The position numbers were made by a program, and so were the translations under genes. DNA of 36,201 bases from an uncultured Verrucomicrobiota bacterium (GTDB taxonomy: Bacteria; Verrucomicrobiota; Verrucomicrobiia; Limisphaerales; UBA9464), in assembly GCA_903842505.1 (NCBI GenBank), contig CAIMMI010000167.1, positions 1 through 36,201 on the forward strand, read 5' to 3'. Shown piece by piece: positions 17,507-25,517 of this stretch. The notes beneath the pieces are model-generated. The model was not told the origin of the DNA. It saw only the letters and a program-made list of their open reading frames with translations, and ran no database searches. The number at the start of each line of letters is the position of its first letter. Within the stretch, counting starts at the first letter, position 1.

Positions 17507-18370
17507 TCAAGCGGTGGGTTGCGAGCGCTTCTGAAGCGAGATCGACGAGAACTGCGGGGGCAGGACTCCGTTGGTGCTGCCCCGTCGATACCCAGCAAGA
17601 TCCAGGGTGACGTGCAGATATCCGATCGCCTGAAACCGCAGCACCACCTCCGAATGAAGCCCCCCTCCAAGAAACCGGGCCAACTCGGCGACGCCCAACT
17701 CGATCCGGGCGAGCGATGCCGAGCCAGATTGATGATGCCGCACGCGGACGTCATGAAATCCTGCGCCCCGCAGGAAGTCTTCCGCCTGCTCGATCATCCG
17801 AAGCTTCTCCGGCGTCACGGATTCGCCCGTTGGAATCCTGGAACTCAGGCAGGCCATCTGCGGTTTGTCGGCAGTGGGGAGTCCCAATCGTGCACTCAGC
17901 GTCCGGATATCGTCCTTGGTCAACCCGGCCTCCTTCAGTGGTGCCCGGACCGCGAACTCCGATGCCGCCTGGGCGCCCGGACGATGATCCCCCACATCAC
18001 TCGCGTTCTCGCCGTAAGCGACGACCGCGAATCCCTCCCCCCGGGCCAGCGGGCCCAGTTCGGTAAACAGGGCGTGCTTGCAGAAGTAGCAGCGGTTCGT
18101 CGGGTTCGCCAGGTACGACGGATTGTCGAACTCAGCCGTCTGGACGACCCGCACCGGGAATCCGAAGCGTTCGCCCAATTCAATCGCCTCCGCCAACTCC
18201 CGCCGGGGCAACGAGGCGGAGTCGGCGATGGCTGCCAACGCCCGGGCCCCGAGGACCTCGTGCGCCACCTTGGCGAGGAACACGGAATCCACCCCACCCG
18301 AATACGCCACAAGGCATGAGCCATAGCCCTTCAACAATTCACGCAACCGCTCATCCTTCGCTTCCAGCAT
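17507..18370 (-). CDS. larE: LarE-type ATP-dependent sacrificial sulfur transferase
   Basis: The protein has 287 residues. The PP-loop SGGVDSVFLAKVAHEVLG lies near residue 20, NPTNRCYFCKHALF in the middle and KPQMACLSSRIPTGE later. In Lactobacillus plantarum LarE, a Cys donates its sulfur to the nickel-pincer cofactor of lactate racemase. The Cys in MACLSSR is the likely equivalent, and the CYFC pair could instead hold an Fe-S cluster as in other LarE types. The ATG at 18370 was chosen because MLEAKDERLRELL matches family starts and a good promoter ends 7 nt upstream; a frame reaching 18481 would run through that promoter. The partners larB and larC and the racemase larA are not in this window. 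Confidence 0.92.
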   Translation of the reverse strand: MLEAKDERLRELLKGYGSCLVAYSGGVDSVFLAKVAHEVLGARALAAIADSASLPRRELAEAIELGERFGFPVRVVQTAEFDNPSYLANPTNRCYFCKHALFTELGPLARGEGFAVVAYGENASDVGDHRPGAQAASEFAVRAPLKEAGLTKDDIRTLSARLGLPTADKPQMACLSSRIPTGESVTPEKLRMIEQAEDFLRGAGFHDVRVRHHQSGSASLARIELGVAELARFLGGGLHSEVVLRFQAIGYLHVTLDLAGYRRGSTNGVLPPQFSSISLQKRSQPTA

Positions 18371-18377
18371 CGGACCG

Positions 18378-18406
18378 AGTCTAAGGATGGTTGCCACCCG
18401 TGTCCA
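18378..18406 (-). promoter_or_regulatory. Candidate sigma-70 promoter of larE-bioD
   Basis: On the minus strand TGGACA (18406-18401) is followed after 17 bp by TAGACT (18383-18378), which ends 7 nt before the larE ATG. The -35 matches the consensus at five of six positions. The position implies a leaderless larE-bioD transcript. Confidence 0.5.
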
Positions 18407-18544
18407 TGAGCCCGCCGGCGTTGAGAAGGGGATCGGAGGGGCGACGTCCCCGGCGCCTCGGGAAAGGGCATGGGAGGGCAACGAGGACGTTACCGCCCCG
18501 GAATGGGAAACGGGACGATTCCCGGATCGCGATCACCCCGCTTC

Positions 18545-19342
18545 TCACTTCTTCCACCACTGCCGCATCAGGTCGTTGCCAGTAACGATGCCGGATTCAG
18601 CGAAGGCGACGGTTCCGAGGAACTGCAATGGGCGCCGGTCATCGCGATCCAACCGGAATACGAAGGCGTATCGCATGTAGTAGTCGCGCGGATCCAGCGT
18701 CGCGCTGGATCCGGGAGTGATGGGGGCCCGACTGAGTTCGCGGTCCGCTCCCACGAGACTGCATCGATCGCCAATGCCCAGAACCACAAACGACTCGTTC
18801 ACGGTACCGCGTCGTGTGCCCTGGCCAAAGAGGGCGTCGGGGTCGATCCGACTGGTGTCGAGGGCAGCGACATCATCCGCAGCGAAACCTCCAGCATTTA
18901 CGTCGAGGGCCTTGGTGTTCGACAGGGATTGCCAAGTCACGGCCTGACCGTCCGGGGCGGTATGCATCCAGGCGGTGGTGATCCCGTAACTGCTGAGGAC
19001 AACTCGATCGGCGTTGTCGAGGTCCTTGGGTTTGAGTTGGCGTCGGGCCGCCGTGGGAATCGCGGAATAGAGGGTGTAAGGGGCCTCGATCAGCGAATCG
19101 TATCCGTCGGGAAAGCGGCCTGACCGGATACGGTGCCGCTCGAGGGCGCGGATCAGATCCATCGAGGAAGCACCCGCGACGGCGCTGCTGCTCCGCTGCA
19201 TCAGGCCCGGGAAGAATGAGGACACCAACCCGGCGACGGCACTGAGGATTGCGATGACGGCCACCAGTTCGATCAAGGTGAGGCCGTCCCTGGAACTGAC
19301 CCGGGCGGCCCCATGCCGCCCGGGTGATACGAATGGTTGCAT
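18545..19342 (-). CDS. Type II secretion/type IV pilin-like pseudopilin
   Basis: The protein has 265 residues. A basic leader of about 20 residues ends in the prepilin peptidase site DG-LTLIELVAVIAILSAVAG, with Glu at position +5 of the mature protein and a single hydrophobic helix behind it. The rest is a soluble globular domain of unknown fold. Such lone pseudopilins are numerous in Verrucomicrobia and Planctomycetes and often lie away from any secretion cluster, as here. It may be a minor pseudopilin or a surface protein processed by PilD. It lies 35 bp after the transaldolase gene, and a hairpin sits right before its ATG. Confidence 0.88.
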   Translation of the reverse strand: MQPFVSPGRHGAARVSSRDGLTLIELVAVIAILSAVAGLVSSFFPGLMQRSSSAVAGASSMDLIRALERHRIRSGRFPDGYDSLIEAPYTLYSAIPTAARRQLKPKDLDNADRVVLSSYGITTAWMHTAPDGQAVTWQSLSNTKALDVNAGGFAADDVAALDTSRIDPDALFGQGTRRGTVNESFVVLGIGDRCSLVGADRELSRAPITPGSSATLDPRDYYMRYAFVFRLDRDDRRPLQFLGTVAFAESGIVTGNDLMRQWWKK

Positions 19343-19370
19343 GGGTTGCCCGCTGCTACAGCGGGAACCC
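19343..19370 (-). other. Hairpin between the transaldolase gene and the pseudopilin start
   Basis: The stem CCCGCTG-CTA-CAGCGGG is extended by GGGTT/AACCC with one bulged base, giving a 12-bp stem. It ends at the base next to the pseudopilin ATG on the minus strand and begins 8 bp after the transaldolase stop. It has no T-run. It could lower pseudopilin translation or stabilise the upstream 3' end. Confidence 0.5.
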
Positions 19371-19377
19371 AGAAAGG

Positions 19378-20337
19378 TTACAGCCGGGCCGCGAGAGATT
19401 TTTCGAGCTTCACCGAATCGGCGGCAAAGAGCCGGATTCCCTCCGACAGTTTCTCGGTGGCCATGGCATCTTCGTTGTGCATCCAGCGGAAGGTCCGTTC
19501 GTCCATGATGACGCGCTCGTCGGGCACAGTGGCGGACGCCACGGGGTCGAGTCGACGGGGTACCGCCCCTTCGTTCGAGGCCAACTCTTCCAGCAAGGCC
19601 GGACTGATCGTCAGAAGGTCGCAGCCAGCGAGTTCGAGGATCTCATCCCGGTTGCGGAACGACGCGCCCATGACCTCGGTCCCGTAGCCGAATTTCTTGT
19701 AGTACGAGTAGATCCGGGTGACGGACTGGACCCCGGGATCCTCGGATGGGGCGTATCCGGCAACGCCGGTGGACTTCTTGTACCAGTCCAGGATTCGGCC
19801 AACGAAGGGCGAGATCAACTGGACGCCGGCCTCGGCACAGGCAACGGCCTGGGCAAACGAGAACAGCAGGGTCAGGTTGGATCGGATGCCGTGCTGACGA
19901 AGGTGCCTGGCGGCTTCGATACCCTCCCAGGTCGCGGCCAACTTGATGAGGACGCGTTCCCGGGGAATACCGGCCTCCTCATAGAGGGAGATCAGGGTCA
20001 GGGCCTTCTCCACGCTCGCACGTGTATCGAAACTCAGTCGGGCGTCCACTTCGGTCGAGACCCGGTTGGGTACGATCTTCAGGATTTCCACGCCGAACGC
20101 GACCGCCAACCGGTCCATCGCGATGGACAGCGCCGTCGCAGGCGTGGACGTCGTTTGCTTTGCATCAGCGACGACGCGACCCACCAGATCCGCATACTCG
20201 GGCATCATCGCCGCCTTCAGGAGAAGACTGGGATTTGTCGTGGCATCCCGGGGTTGGTACTTGCGCATGGCAGCAAAGTCGCCGGTATCCGCCACCACGA
20301 TCGAATGCTGCTTCAGGCCGTTCAGGAGGGTGCTCAT
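19378..20337 (-). CDS. tal: Transaldolase (TalB type)
   Basis: Transaldolase moves dihydroxyacetone units between sugar phosphates in the non-oxidative pentose phosphate pathway. The 319-residue length matches the TalB class. [13 protein letters not shown] lies at about residues 31-43, and the Schiff-base lysine is Lys132 in [12 protein letters not shown], the same number as in E. coli Tal[30 protein letters not shown] is the other family signature region. It is divergent from the gene at 20461, with promoter-like elements for both in the 123-bp gap. Confidence 0.96.
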   Translation of the reverse strand: MSTLLNGLKQHSIVVADTGDFAAMRKYQPRDATTNPSLLLKAAMMPEYADLVGRVVADAKQTTSTPATALSIAMDRLAVAFGVEILKIVPNRVSTEVDARLSFDTRASVEKALTLISLYEEAGIPRERVLIKLAATWEGIEAARHLRQHGIRSNLTLLFSFAQAVACAEAGVQLISPFVGRILDWYKKSTGVAGYAPSEDPGVQSVTRIYSYYKKFGYGTEVMGASFRNRDEILELAGCDLLTISPALLEELASNEGAVPRRLDPVASATVPDERVIMDERTFRWMHNEDAMATEKLSEGIRLFAADSVKLEKSLAARL

Positions 20338-20344
20338 GAGGGGT

Positions 20345-20372
20345 CTTATACGATGGTTTCCAGTGCCGCCAA
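20345..20372 (-). promoter_or_regulatory. Candidate sigma-70 promoter of the transaldolase gene
   Basis: On the minus strand TTGGCG (20372-20367) precedes TATAAG (20350-20345) with a 16-bp spacer. The -10 ends 7 nt before the ATG, so the transcript would be leaderless or nearly so. Confidence 0.45.
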
Positions 20373-20423
20373 CCTAGCCGCACTCCCTCGTCCGCCCAGA
20401 GGAAAGTGAAAACCCCGCCCGGG

Positions 20424-20451
20424 TTGCCCTGCTCGCGATCCCGGATATGCT
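20424..20451 (+). promoter_or_regulatory. Candidate sigma-70 promoter of the gene at 20461
   Basis: TTGCCC (20424-20429), a 16-bp spacer and TATGCT (20446-20451) lie upstream of the ATG at 20461. The -10 ends 9 nt before the start codon. Confidence 0.4.
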
Positions 20452-20460
20452 CTGCCGGTC

Positions 20461-21297
20461 ATGAATCGTATCGGCCTTTCCAACCTTCCGGGCACCTCCG
20501 GAGGGCTGGCCCGGATCCTTGCCTTGTTCCTGCTGCTGGTTCCCGGCGCCAGCTTCGCAGCCAACCCCGCCACGCCGTCCGTGGATGAGATCATCGAGCG
20601 ATTCCTCCGGCAGGCCCGGGCCGCCGCCGACACGGAGGCCCAGCACGAGATCTCGTATCACCGCCGCACCCGCATCGAGGAACTGGCCGACGATGGCGCC
20701 GTGCAGCAGACCCGATCCAAGGAACACGCCGTCACCAACCGCGCCGGTGTCATCCGGGCCGTGCTGGTGAAGGTCGATGAGCGCGCCCCCTCAGACCGCG
20801 AATCCCGTTCCGACCGCAAGACCGATACCGATGCCCGCCGCGAATCGGGCCGTCGGCGGAATGGCCCCGATTTCCTGGATGAAGGCTTGGTGCGCCGGTT
20901 CCAGTATACCCTCGAAGGAGAGGAGAGGATCGACGGACGCCGGGTCTTCCGGTTGGCGTATGAACCCCGACCCGCGGCGTCGGGAACCGGGAAGGACTTT
21001 GAACGGATCCTTTCGCTGCTCCACGGCCACCTCTGGATCGATGCCGAACAGTACGAACTGGTGAAGGTCGAAGCCCGCCTGCGTTCAGCCCTCAAGCTTC
21101 TCGGCGGCATCGCCGGCTCCCTCAACCGTCTGGATTTCGCGATCGTACGTCGCCCGGTCCGCGACGGTCACTGGGCCAACGTCCTGCTGACCAGCCAGGC
21201 AGAAGGTCGAAAGCTCTTCAGCGTGTTTCGCGCGCGCATCCAGGTCGAACAGGATGAGTTCCAGGTCCGGCCACTCACCCCGACTCCCGGCTCCTGA
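20461..21297 (+). CDS. Secreted protein of unknown function, possibly LolA-like fold
   Basis: This is a 278-residue protein with a signal peptide (hydrophobic run ILALFLLLVPGASFA, cleavage near ASFA-AN). I do not recognise a named family. A charged, disordered-looking stretch rich in Arg, Asp and Ser lies at about residues 105-140. The second half alternates strands and has GHLWIDAEQYELVKVEARL, a pattern shared by periplasmic LolA/LolB-like folds. It has no Cys at the cleavage site, so it is periplasmic or secreted rather than a lipoprotein. It converges with the TPR gene, 9 bp away. Confidence 0.75.
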   Translation: MNRIGLSNLPGTSGGLARILALFLLLVPGASFAANPATPSVDEIIERFLRQARAAADTEAQHEISYHRRTRIEELADDGAVQQTRSKEHAVTNRAGVIRAVLVKVDERAPSDRESRSDRKTDTDARRESGRRRNGPDFLDEGLVRRFQYTLEGEERIDGRRVFRLAYEPRPAASGTGKDFERILSLLHGHLWIDAEQYELVKVEARLRSALKLLGGIAGSLNRLDFAIVRRPVRDGHWANVLLTSQAEGRKLFSVFRARIQVEQDEFQVRPLTPTPGS

Positions 21298-21306
21298 GGT
21301 CCAGCG

Positions 21307-21729
21307 TCAACCGTTCGAAGGACCTTCGGCCGAACCCTTCAGTCCACGGAGTCGTGCGCGGATCGGCCGGAAGGCCGGATGGGCCCGCAGATCTGCGAGG
21401 TCCGGATCGCTCTGGAGCGAGTGGACGTCGTTGAAACCCAACTCCAGGGCCGAGGACAGTTCGGCAGCGGCCTGCTCGAACTTCCGGGAAAGAGTCAGCG
21501 AACACGCGAGGTTGTAGCGGACCTCAGGGTCGGAGGGTCGCAACGCCTTCAACCGCTCGTCCAGCCCGACAACCTCCTCCACGCGCCCCAACTGCATCTG
21601 CAGGTCCGCCAGTTCTTCCAATGCTTCGATGTAGCCGGAATCGCGCTTGAGCAAGCCTTGGAGGAACCCCACCTGAAGCTCCAATCCGCGCATCTCGGCG
21701 CGGGACAATCTGTTTTTCGAACGTGCCAT
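21307..21729 (-). CDS. Small TPR protein (TPR end-of-group type)
   Basis: The protein has 140 residues from the ATG at 21729; a GTG nine codons upstream is possible. It has two to three tetratricopeptide helix pairs (IEALEELADLQMQLGRVEEV, then PEVRYNLACSLTLSRKFEQA and its partner). It ends with SLQSDPDLADLRAHPAFRPI, the closing motif of TPR end-of-group proteins common in this phylum. It has no signal peptide and is probably a cytoplasmic protein-binding scaffold. It is 64 bp downstream of the transposase-domain gene on the same strand. Confidence 0.82.
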   Translation of the reverse strand: MARSKNRLSRAEMRGLELQVGFLQGLLKRDSGYIEALEELADLQMQLGRVEEVVGLDERLKALRPSDPEVRYNLACSLTLSRKFEQAAAELSSALELGFNDVHSLQSDPDLADLRAHPAFRPIRARLRGLKGSAEGPSNG

Positions 21730-21793
21730 CCGGCCCCACCAATCTCCGGAAGCCACGCCAACGCGTCAAGGGGCGCGCCCGGCAAACTCTTCC

Positions 21794-22273
21794 CTAAGCC
21801 TCCAGTTGCAGGCTGTCGGCGGCCACGGCCCGCCAGAATCTCCGGGCGGCCTCCGCCCGGGGATCAAATCCCAGCCTCGGAAGCGCATCCATCTGTCCCA
21901 GGATCCGACTCACCAGGAAAGCCATCGCCGACCGGACCAAGCCTGCGTTCTCCCGTCGAAAACGCCGCAAAGTCTCCGCTCCGGGCGCCTGCGGCCCCGC
22001 CAGATACTTCAGGCATCCATCGACCCCAACCCGATCCGCAATCTCGTCGGAGCCATACCAACCCCGGGCCATGGCATAGGCGTAGACCGAAAGCAGTTGG
22101 GGAACGCTGAATTGGGTGCCACCGAACGCAAACCACTGCACAGACGGCTCCGCGGCCTGCGCCGCCTCCAGGGCGAGGTGCATCAACCGCACCGCCCCGT
22201 GCAACTCGGCGAGGTCCTCCACCACAATGGAGCCTCCCGCGCCGCTCGAAGCCTGATTCCCGAACCCGTTCAT
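21794..22273 (-). CDS. Orphan transposase N-terminal (DUF772-like) domain protein
   Basis: The protein has 159 residues. Residues about 50-120 resemble the N-terminal domain of IS5/IS1182-type transposases: FSVPQLLSVYAYAMARGWY, then SDEIADRV, LKYLAGPQAPGAETLRRFRR. No DDE catalytic domain follows; the gene ends with a short helical tail. No terminal inverted repeats or target duplication are seen around it. It looks like either a stranded fragment or a domesticated DNA-binding domain. The intact frame and its own ATG favour the second. It lies between the sialidase and TPR genes on the same strand. Confidence 0.65.
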   Translation of the reverse strand: MNGFGNQASSGAGGSIVVEDLAELHGAVRLMHLALEAAQAAEPSVQWFAFGGTQFSVPQLLSVYAYAMARGWYGSDEIADRVGVDGCLKYLAGPQAPGAETLRRFRRENAGLVRSAMAFLVSRILGQMDALPRLGFDPRAEAARRFWRAVAADSLQLEA

Positions 22274-22347
22274 GGGCCGGACAATGCCGCTGCCAAGTCA
22301 CGGACGCGTGTCGGCCCGGTCAAGAAGCCGGAGCAGATCCCGCCGAT

Positions 22348-23571
22348 TCACGGACGGCTGATCCAGGACGGATCCAACTCCGCGTGCCGAATGTTGCCGC
22401 CGGCCTTCGTCCGGACGCTGTAGCTCACGTGGATCCGCCCATTCCGCGCCTGGATCGCGCTGGGATATCCGAAGGAGTCCGTTCCAGGTGCGGCCTCTTC
22501 CAGCGCCCGTCGCGCCGGCCAGGTGCGGCCTTCGTCCGACGACATCCACAAGGCCAGCCGATGCCGCCCTTCCTCGGTGTCGTTCCCCACGTACAACCAA
22601 CGGCCATCCTTCAGCCGGATCACATCGGCACCGGAACCCGGGTTCGGGATCAAGCTGTCCTGCACCGGACCCCAGGTCGCGCCGCGATCCTTCGACTCGG
22701 ACATCAGGAGGCGCTTGGGCGGTGGACCGTTGTCCCGCATGTAGGTCACCAGCGACCCATCCTGCCGGGCGACGATCGAGGGTTGGATGTTCCCGCCCCC
22801 CACCAGCGGCGGGCTGGTCGCCCAAGTGGCGCCGGAATCATCCGAGTACGCGAAGAGGGAGGTGGAAAACCCGTCGTGGTAGAGCGGAACCAGGATCCGG
22901 CCGCCGGCGATCACCTGCGGGTGGGCCCGCGTCATCCAGCCCAGGCGGAGGTACAGCTTGTTCGTCGACTGGAGCCGGAAGGCGTCCAGGTAATCCTGGA
23001 CCTCGCGCTTGGTCTGGTCTGACCACGAGGATTGCCGCGCTTCGGTCTCGAGACCGGCCAGGAGTGGCGTCACCGCCTTCTCAAACTCGGCTCCAGGCGT
23101 CACGTGCAGGACCTCCGAACGTTCCCACTTCGGCGCCCCCGCTCGTCGGTAATCGTGGCTGACGTGGACCTTCATCAGCGCGCTTTCCCAGAGGTTCGCC
23201 AGGATCGTCGGGTACAGGAGCCACAACCGCTCCTCCGAATCCACGAAAAGGCAGGGGTTCGTATCCGGATAACCCGGCGTGTCCGCCATCACGAACCGCG
23301 GCTGCCAAGCCCCCCCGCGTCGGCCCCGACGCGATCCCTCGATCCGAACGTCATCCGACTTGCGCTCCCCGGATCCGTGAAACCAGGTCACCAACAGCTG
23401 CCCATCCGGCAACTCCACGATGCAGGAACCGTGGTTGTGCCACGTTTCCGGCGGAAAGAGGTCCGTCCGGATCGGTTCGGAAGGAGCAGCGGCCTGGCCC
23501 ATCCCGGCCGCCAACAACAGCAGGACCCAACCGGCCACCCAACCCCGCCAGTTGACGGCCCGGTTTTCCAT
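22348..23571 (-). CDS. Secreted BNR-repeat sialidase (exo-alpha-sialidase-like)
   Basis: The protein has 407 residues with a signal peptide (VAGWVLLLLAAGMGQA-AA). Asp-box motifs of the S-x-D-x-G-x-T-W type mark a six-bladed propeller: YSDDSGATW, ESKDRGATWG and SSDEGRTW. The N-terminal SGERKSDDVRIEGSRR region and MADTPGYPDTNPCLF fit the BNR-repeat sialidase-like family frequent in PVC genomes. Many of these have unproven substrates, so sialic acid release is inferred. The ATG is 4 nt after the dnaA stop, so it may be read from the dnaA transcript, an unusual pairing. Confidence 0.85.
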   Translation of the reverse strand: MENRAVNWRGWVAGWVLLLLAAGMGQAAAPSEPIRTDLFPPETWHNHGSCIVELPDGQLLVTWFHGSGERKSDDVRIEGSRRGRRGGAWQPRFVMADTPGYPDTNPCLFVDSEERLWLLYPTILANLWESALMKVHVSHDYRRAGAPKWERSEVLHVTPGAEFEKAVTPLLAGLETEARQSSWSDQTKREVQDYLDAFRLQSTNKLYLRLGWMTRAHPQVIAGGRILVPLYHDGFSTSLFAYSDDSGATWATSPPLVGGGNIQPSIVARQDGSLVTYMRDNGPPPKRLLMSESKDRGATWGPVQDSLIPNPGSGADVIRLKDGRWLYVGNDTEEGRHRLALWMSSDEGRTWPARRALEEAAPGTDSFGYPSAIQARNGRIHVSYSVRTKAGGNIRHAELDPSWISRP

Positions 23572-23575
23572 GGCG

Positions 23576-24982
23576 TCAGCGAAGCATCTGCTTCTCCAGA
23601 TAGCTCACCGTCTGCCGGACGTTCGCGTCCACTTCCATCCGGTCCTTCACCTGACGACAGGCGTGCAGGACCGTGCCGTGGTCCCGGCCACCGAAGGCGT
23701 CGCCAATGGCACTGAGCGACGACTCGGTCAACTGACGGGCCAGGTACATCGCGACCTGACGCGGGAAGGCGATGTTCTCCGGGCGACGCTTGGACGTCAT
23801 GTCTGCCAACCGGATGTCGTAGTGATCGGCCACCCGCTTCTGGATGGAATCGATCGAAATCGTCTGGCGGCCCTCTTCTTGAAGGATCTCCCGCAGCAGG
23901 GACTCGACGGTTTCGAGCGTCAGCGGGCGACCGGTCAACTGGGCATAGGATGCCACCCGCGTGAACGCGCCTTCGAGACGACGCACGTTGGTCCGGATCC
24001 TCGAGGCGAGGAAGTTCGTGATCTCCACCGGGATTGGGAACCCGAGCGACTTCTCCTTGTTGCGCAGGATCGCCATGCGGGTCTCGACGTCGGGCGGTTG
24101 GACGTCGGCGGTCTGGCCCCACTCGAAACGCGAGATGAGCCGTTGCTCCAGACCCTGGATCTCGCTCGCCGGGCGGTCGCAGGACAGGACGATCTGCTTC
24201 CGGGCTTCGTGCAGGGCGTTGAACGTATGGAAGAACTCTTCCTGGATACGCTCCTTGCCGCCGAGGAACTGGATGTCGTCGACCAGCAGCAAGTCCAGCA
24301 TCCGGTACCGCCGCCGGAACTTCACCAGCGAGTTCGTCTGCAAGGCCTCGATGAACTCGTTCATGAACCGCTCGCAGCTCAGGTAGGCCACCCGCGCCCC
24401 GCGACGGCTCTGCAGCACATGGTGTCCGATGGCATGCAGGAGGTGGGTCTTGCCCAGTCCGACTCCGCCGAACAGGAACAGGGGATTGAACGAACGCCCC
24501 GGATTGTGGGCCACCGCCAGCGCCGTGCTGTGGGCGAACTGGTTGTTGTCCCCGACCACGAAGGTCTCGAACGTATTGCCCGGGTTGAAGGGCGGTTCAC
24601 CCCGGCCGACCCCTTCGACCTCCGGCTCAGGCTTGGCCTTCGGTTCCACCGGAGGCATCGCCGGTCCGGAATCGCTGCCGACGGACGCCATCCCGGGCAG
24701 GCTCATCGTCTCCTGCGTCGCCGGCCGCACGCCGGCATCCACCAGGAACTCCACCTGCATGGGACGCACCGCGGCCCGACTGACCACGGAGCGGAGCAGG
24801 TCGAGGTAGTTGTCCCTCAGCCACAGCTCGCAGAACTCATCCGAAACCAGCAGCTGAAGGGAGTCGCCCTCCGACTGGCCGGCGCGAACCGGCGCGAACC
24901 ACAGAGAATAGATTTCCGCCTTCAACATGCCCCGCAGGAGTTCCTGCGCGGCGGACCAGACGGCTTCGGCGTTCAACGACAT
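23576..24982 (-). CDS. dnaA: Chromosomal replication initiator protein DnaA
   Basis: DnaA binds 9-mer boxes at oriC and melts the origin. The 468-residue protein has domain I (about 1-80, with YSLWFAPV and LQLLVSDEF) and a Pro/Gly-rich linker (about 90-125). The AAA+ domain has Walker A FLFGGVGLGKTHLLHAIGHH and Walker B LLLVDDIQFLGGKERIQEEF. The C-terminal DNA-binding domain has the DnaA signature GGRDHGTVLHACRQVKDRM. The ATG at 24982 is preferred; an in-frame TTG lies four codons earlier. GAGG 9 nt upstream of the ATG is one of the few Shine-Dalgarno-like sites in the window. The usual partners dnaN, recF and gyrB are not adjacent. Confidence 0.97.
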   Translation of the reverse strand: MSLNAEAVWSAAQELLRGMLKAEIYSLWFAPVRAGQSEGDSLQLLVSDEFCELWLRDNYLDLLRSVVSRAAVRPMQVEFLVDAGVRPATQETMSLPGMASVGSDSGPAMPPVEPKAKPEPEVEGVGRGEPPFNPGNTFETFVVGDNNQFAHSTALAVAHNPGRSFNPLFLFGGVGLGKTHLLHAIGHHVLQSRRGARVAYLSCERFMNEFIEALQTNSLVKFRRRYRMLDLLLVDDIQFLGGKERIQEEFFHTFNALHEARKQIVLSCDRPASEIQGLEQRLISRFEWGQTADVQPPDVETRMAILRNKEKSLGFPIPVEITNFLASRIRTNVRRLEGAFTRVASYAQLTGRPLTLETVESLLREILQEEGRQTISIDSIQKRVADHYDIRLADMTSKRRPENIAFPRQVAMYLARQLTESSLSAIGDAFGGRDHGTVLHACRQVKDRMEVDANVRQTVSYLEKQMLR

Positions 24983-25025
24983 GAGGGACCTCAAGAGTTG
25001 GGAGGTTCAGAATGAAAACAAGGGT

Positions 25026-25034
25026 TTATTCACC
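25026..25034 (+). promoter_or_regulatory. DnaA-box-like site
   Basis: TTATTCACC differs from the consensus TTATNCACA only at the last base. It lies 44 bp upstream of the dnaA ATG. Confidence 0.3.
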
Positions 25035-25310
25035 TGCCCACGTTTCCAGACCGTAACCGACATCCATCCAGCGATTTGCACGCCCGCCTCCAGCGCCGGG
25101 ATCGCTCCGGAATGCTGGAAAAAGGCCCCGGAGATCCCTCCGGAAAAACCATTCAAATCGCTCATCACCATATATTTAAGACAGATTCCACTAACCCGAT
25201 GCTCCCTCCGGACGTTCCGGACCCGAAAAGATCCACTCCGGCGGAGGGCGAGGCTTGTAGGCCACCCGCACCAGTCGAACGAGGGAAACATATTCGTCAT
25301 TGTTCCCAAG

Positions 25311-25319
25311 TTATTCACA
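25311..25319 (+). promoter_or_regulatory. Consensus DnaA box
   Basis: TTATTCACA matches the TTATNCACA consensus exactly, about 330 bp upstream of dnaA. Confidence 0.5.
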
Positions 25320-25517
25320 GGTCCGATTTACCCGGTATTTGCCCCTGTTTTTCGATTTCGAACCCGGCCATGACTGGGTCCCGGATTTCAGGCTCACCCC
25401 AGCCCCGCAGACGCCCCCGGCGTCAAGCTTTCACACCACCAAAATCGCCTCCGCCCCACCCCTACGCCCAGCTAACCTTCGAATCCGCCCGTTACCGGAA
25501 TCCCGCCTCTCCGCAGT

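Larger units (their letters stand above)
24983..25517. other. Intergenic region upstream of dnaA, candidate oriC or dnaA control region
   Basis: The 535-bp gap has no gene. It has a consensus DnaA box TTATTCACA at 25311-25319 and a one-mismatch site TTATTCACC at 25026-25034. An AT-rich patch lies near 25165-25185 (ATATATTTAAG). Two boxes are few for an origin, so autoregulation of dnaA is equally plausible. Confidence 0.35.

Noticed and set aside
17495-17510. Four-base stop/start overlap between larE and bioD
   Set aside because: The overlapping start would be TTG; the ATG at 17495, 11 nt after the larE stop, is more likely.
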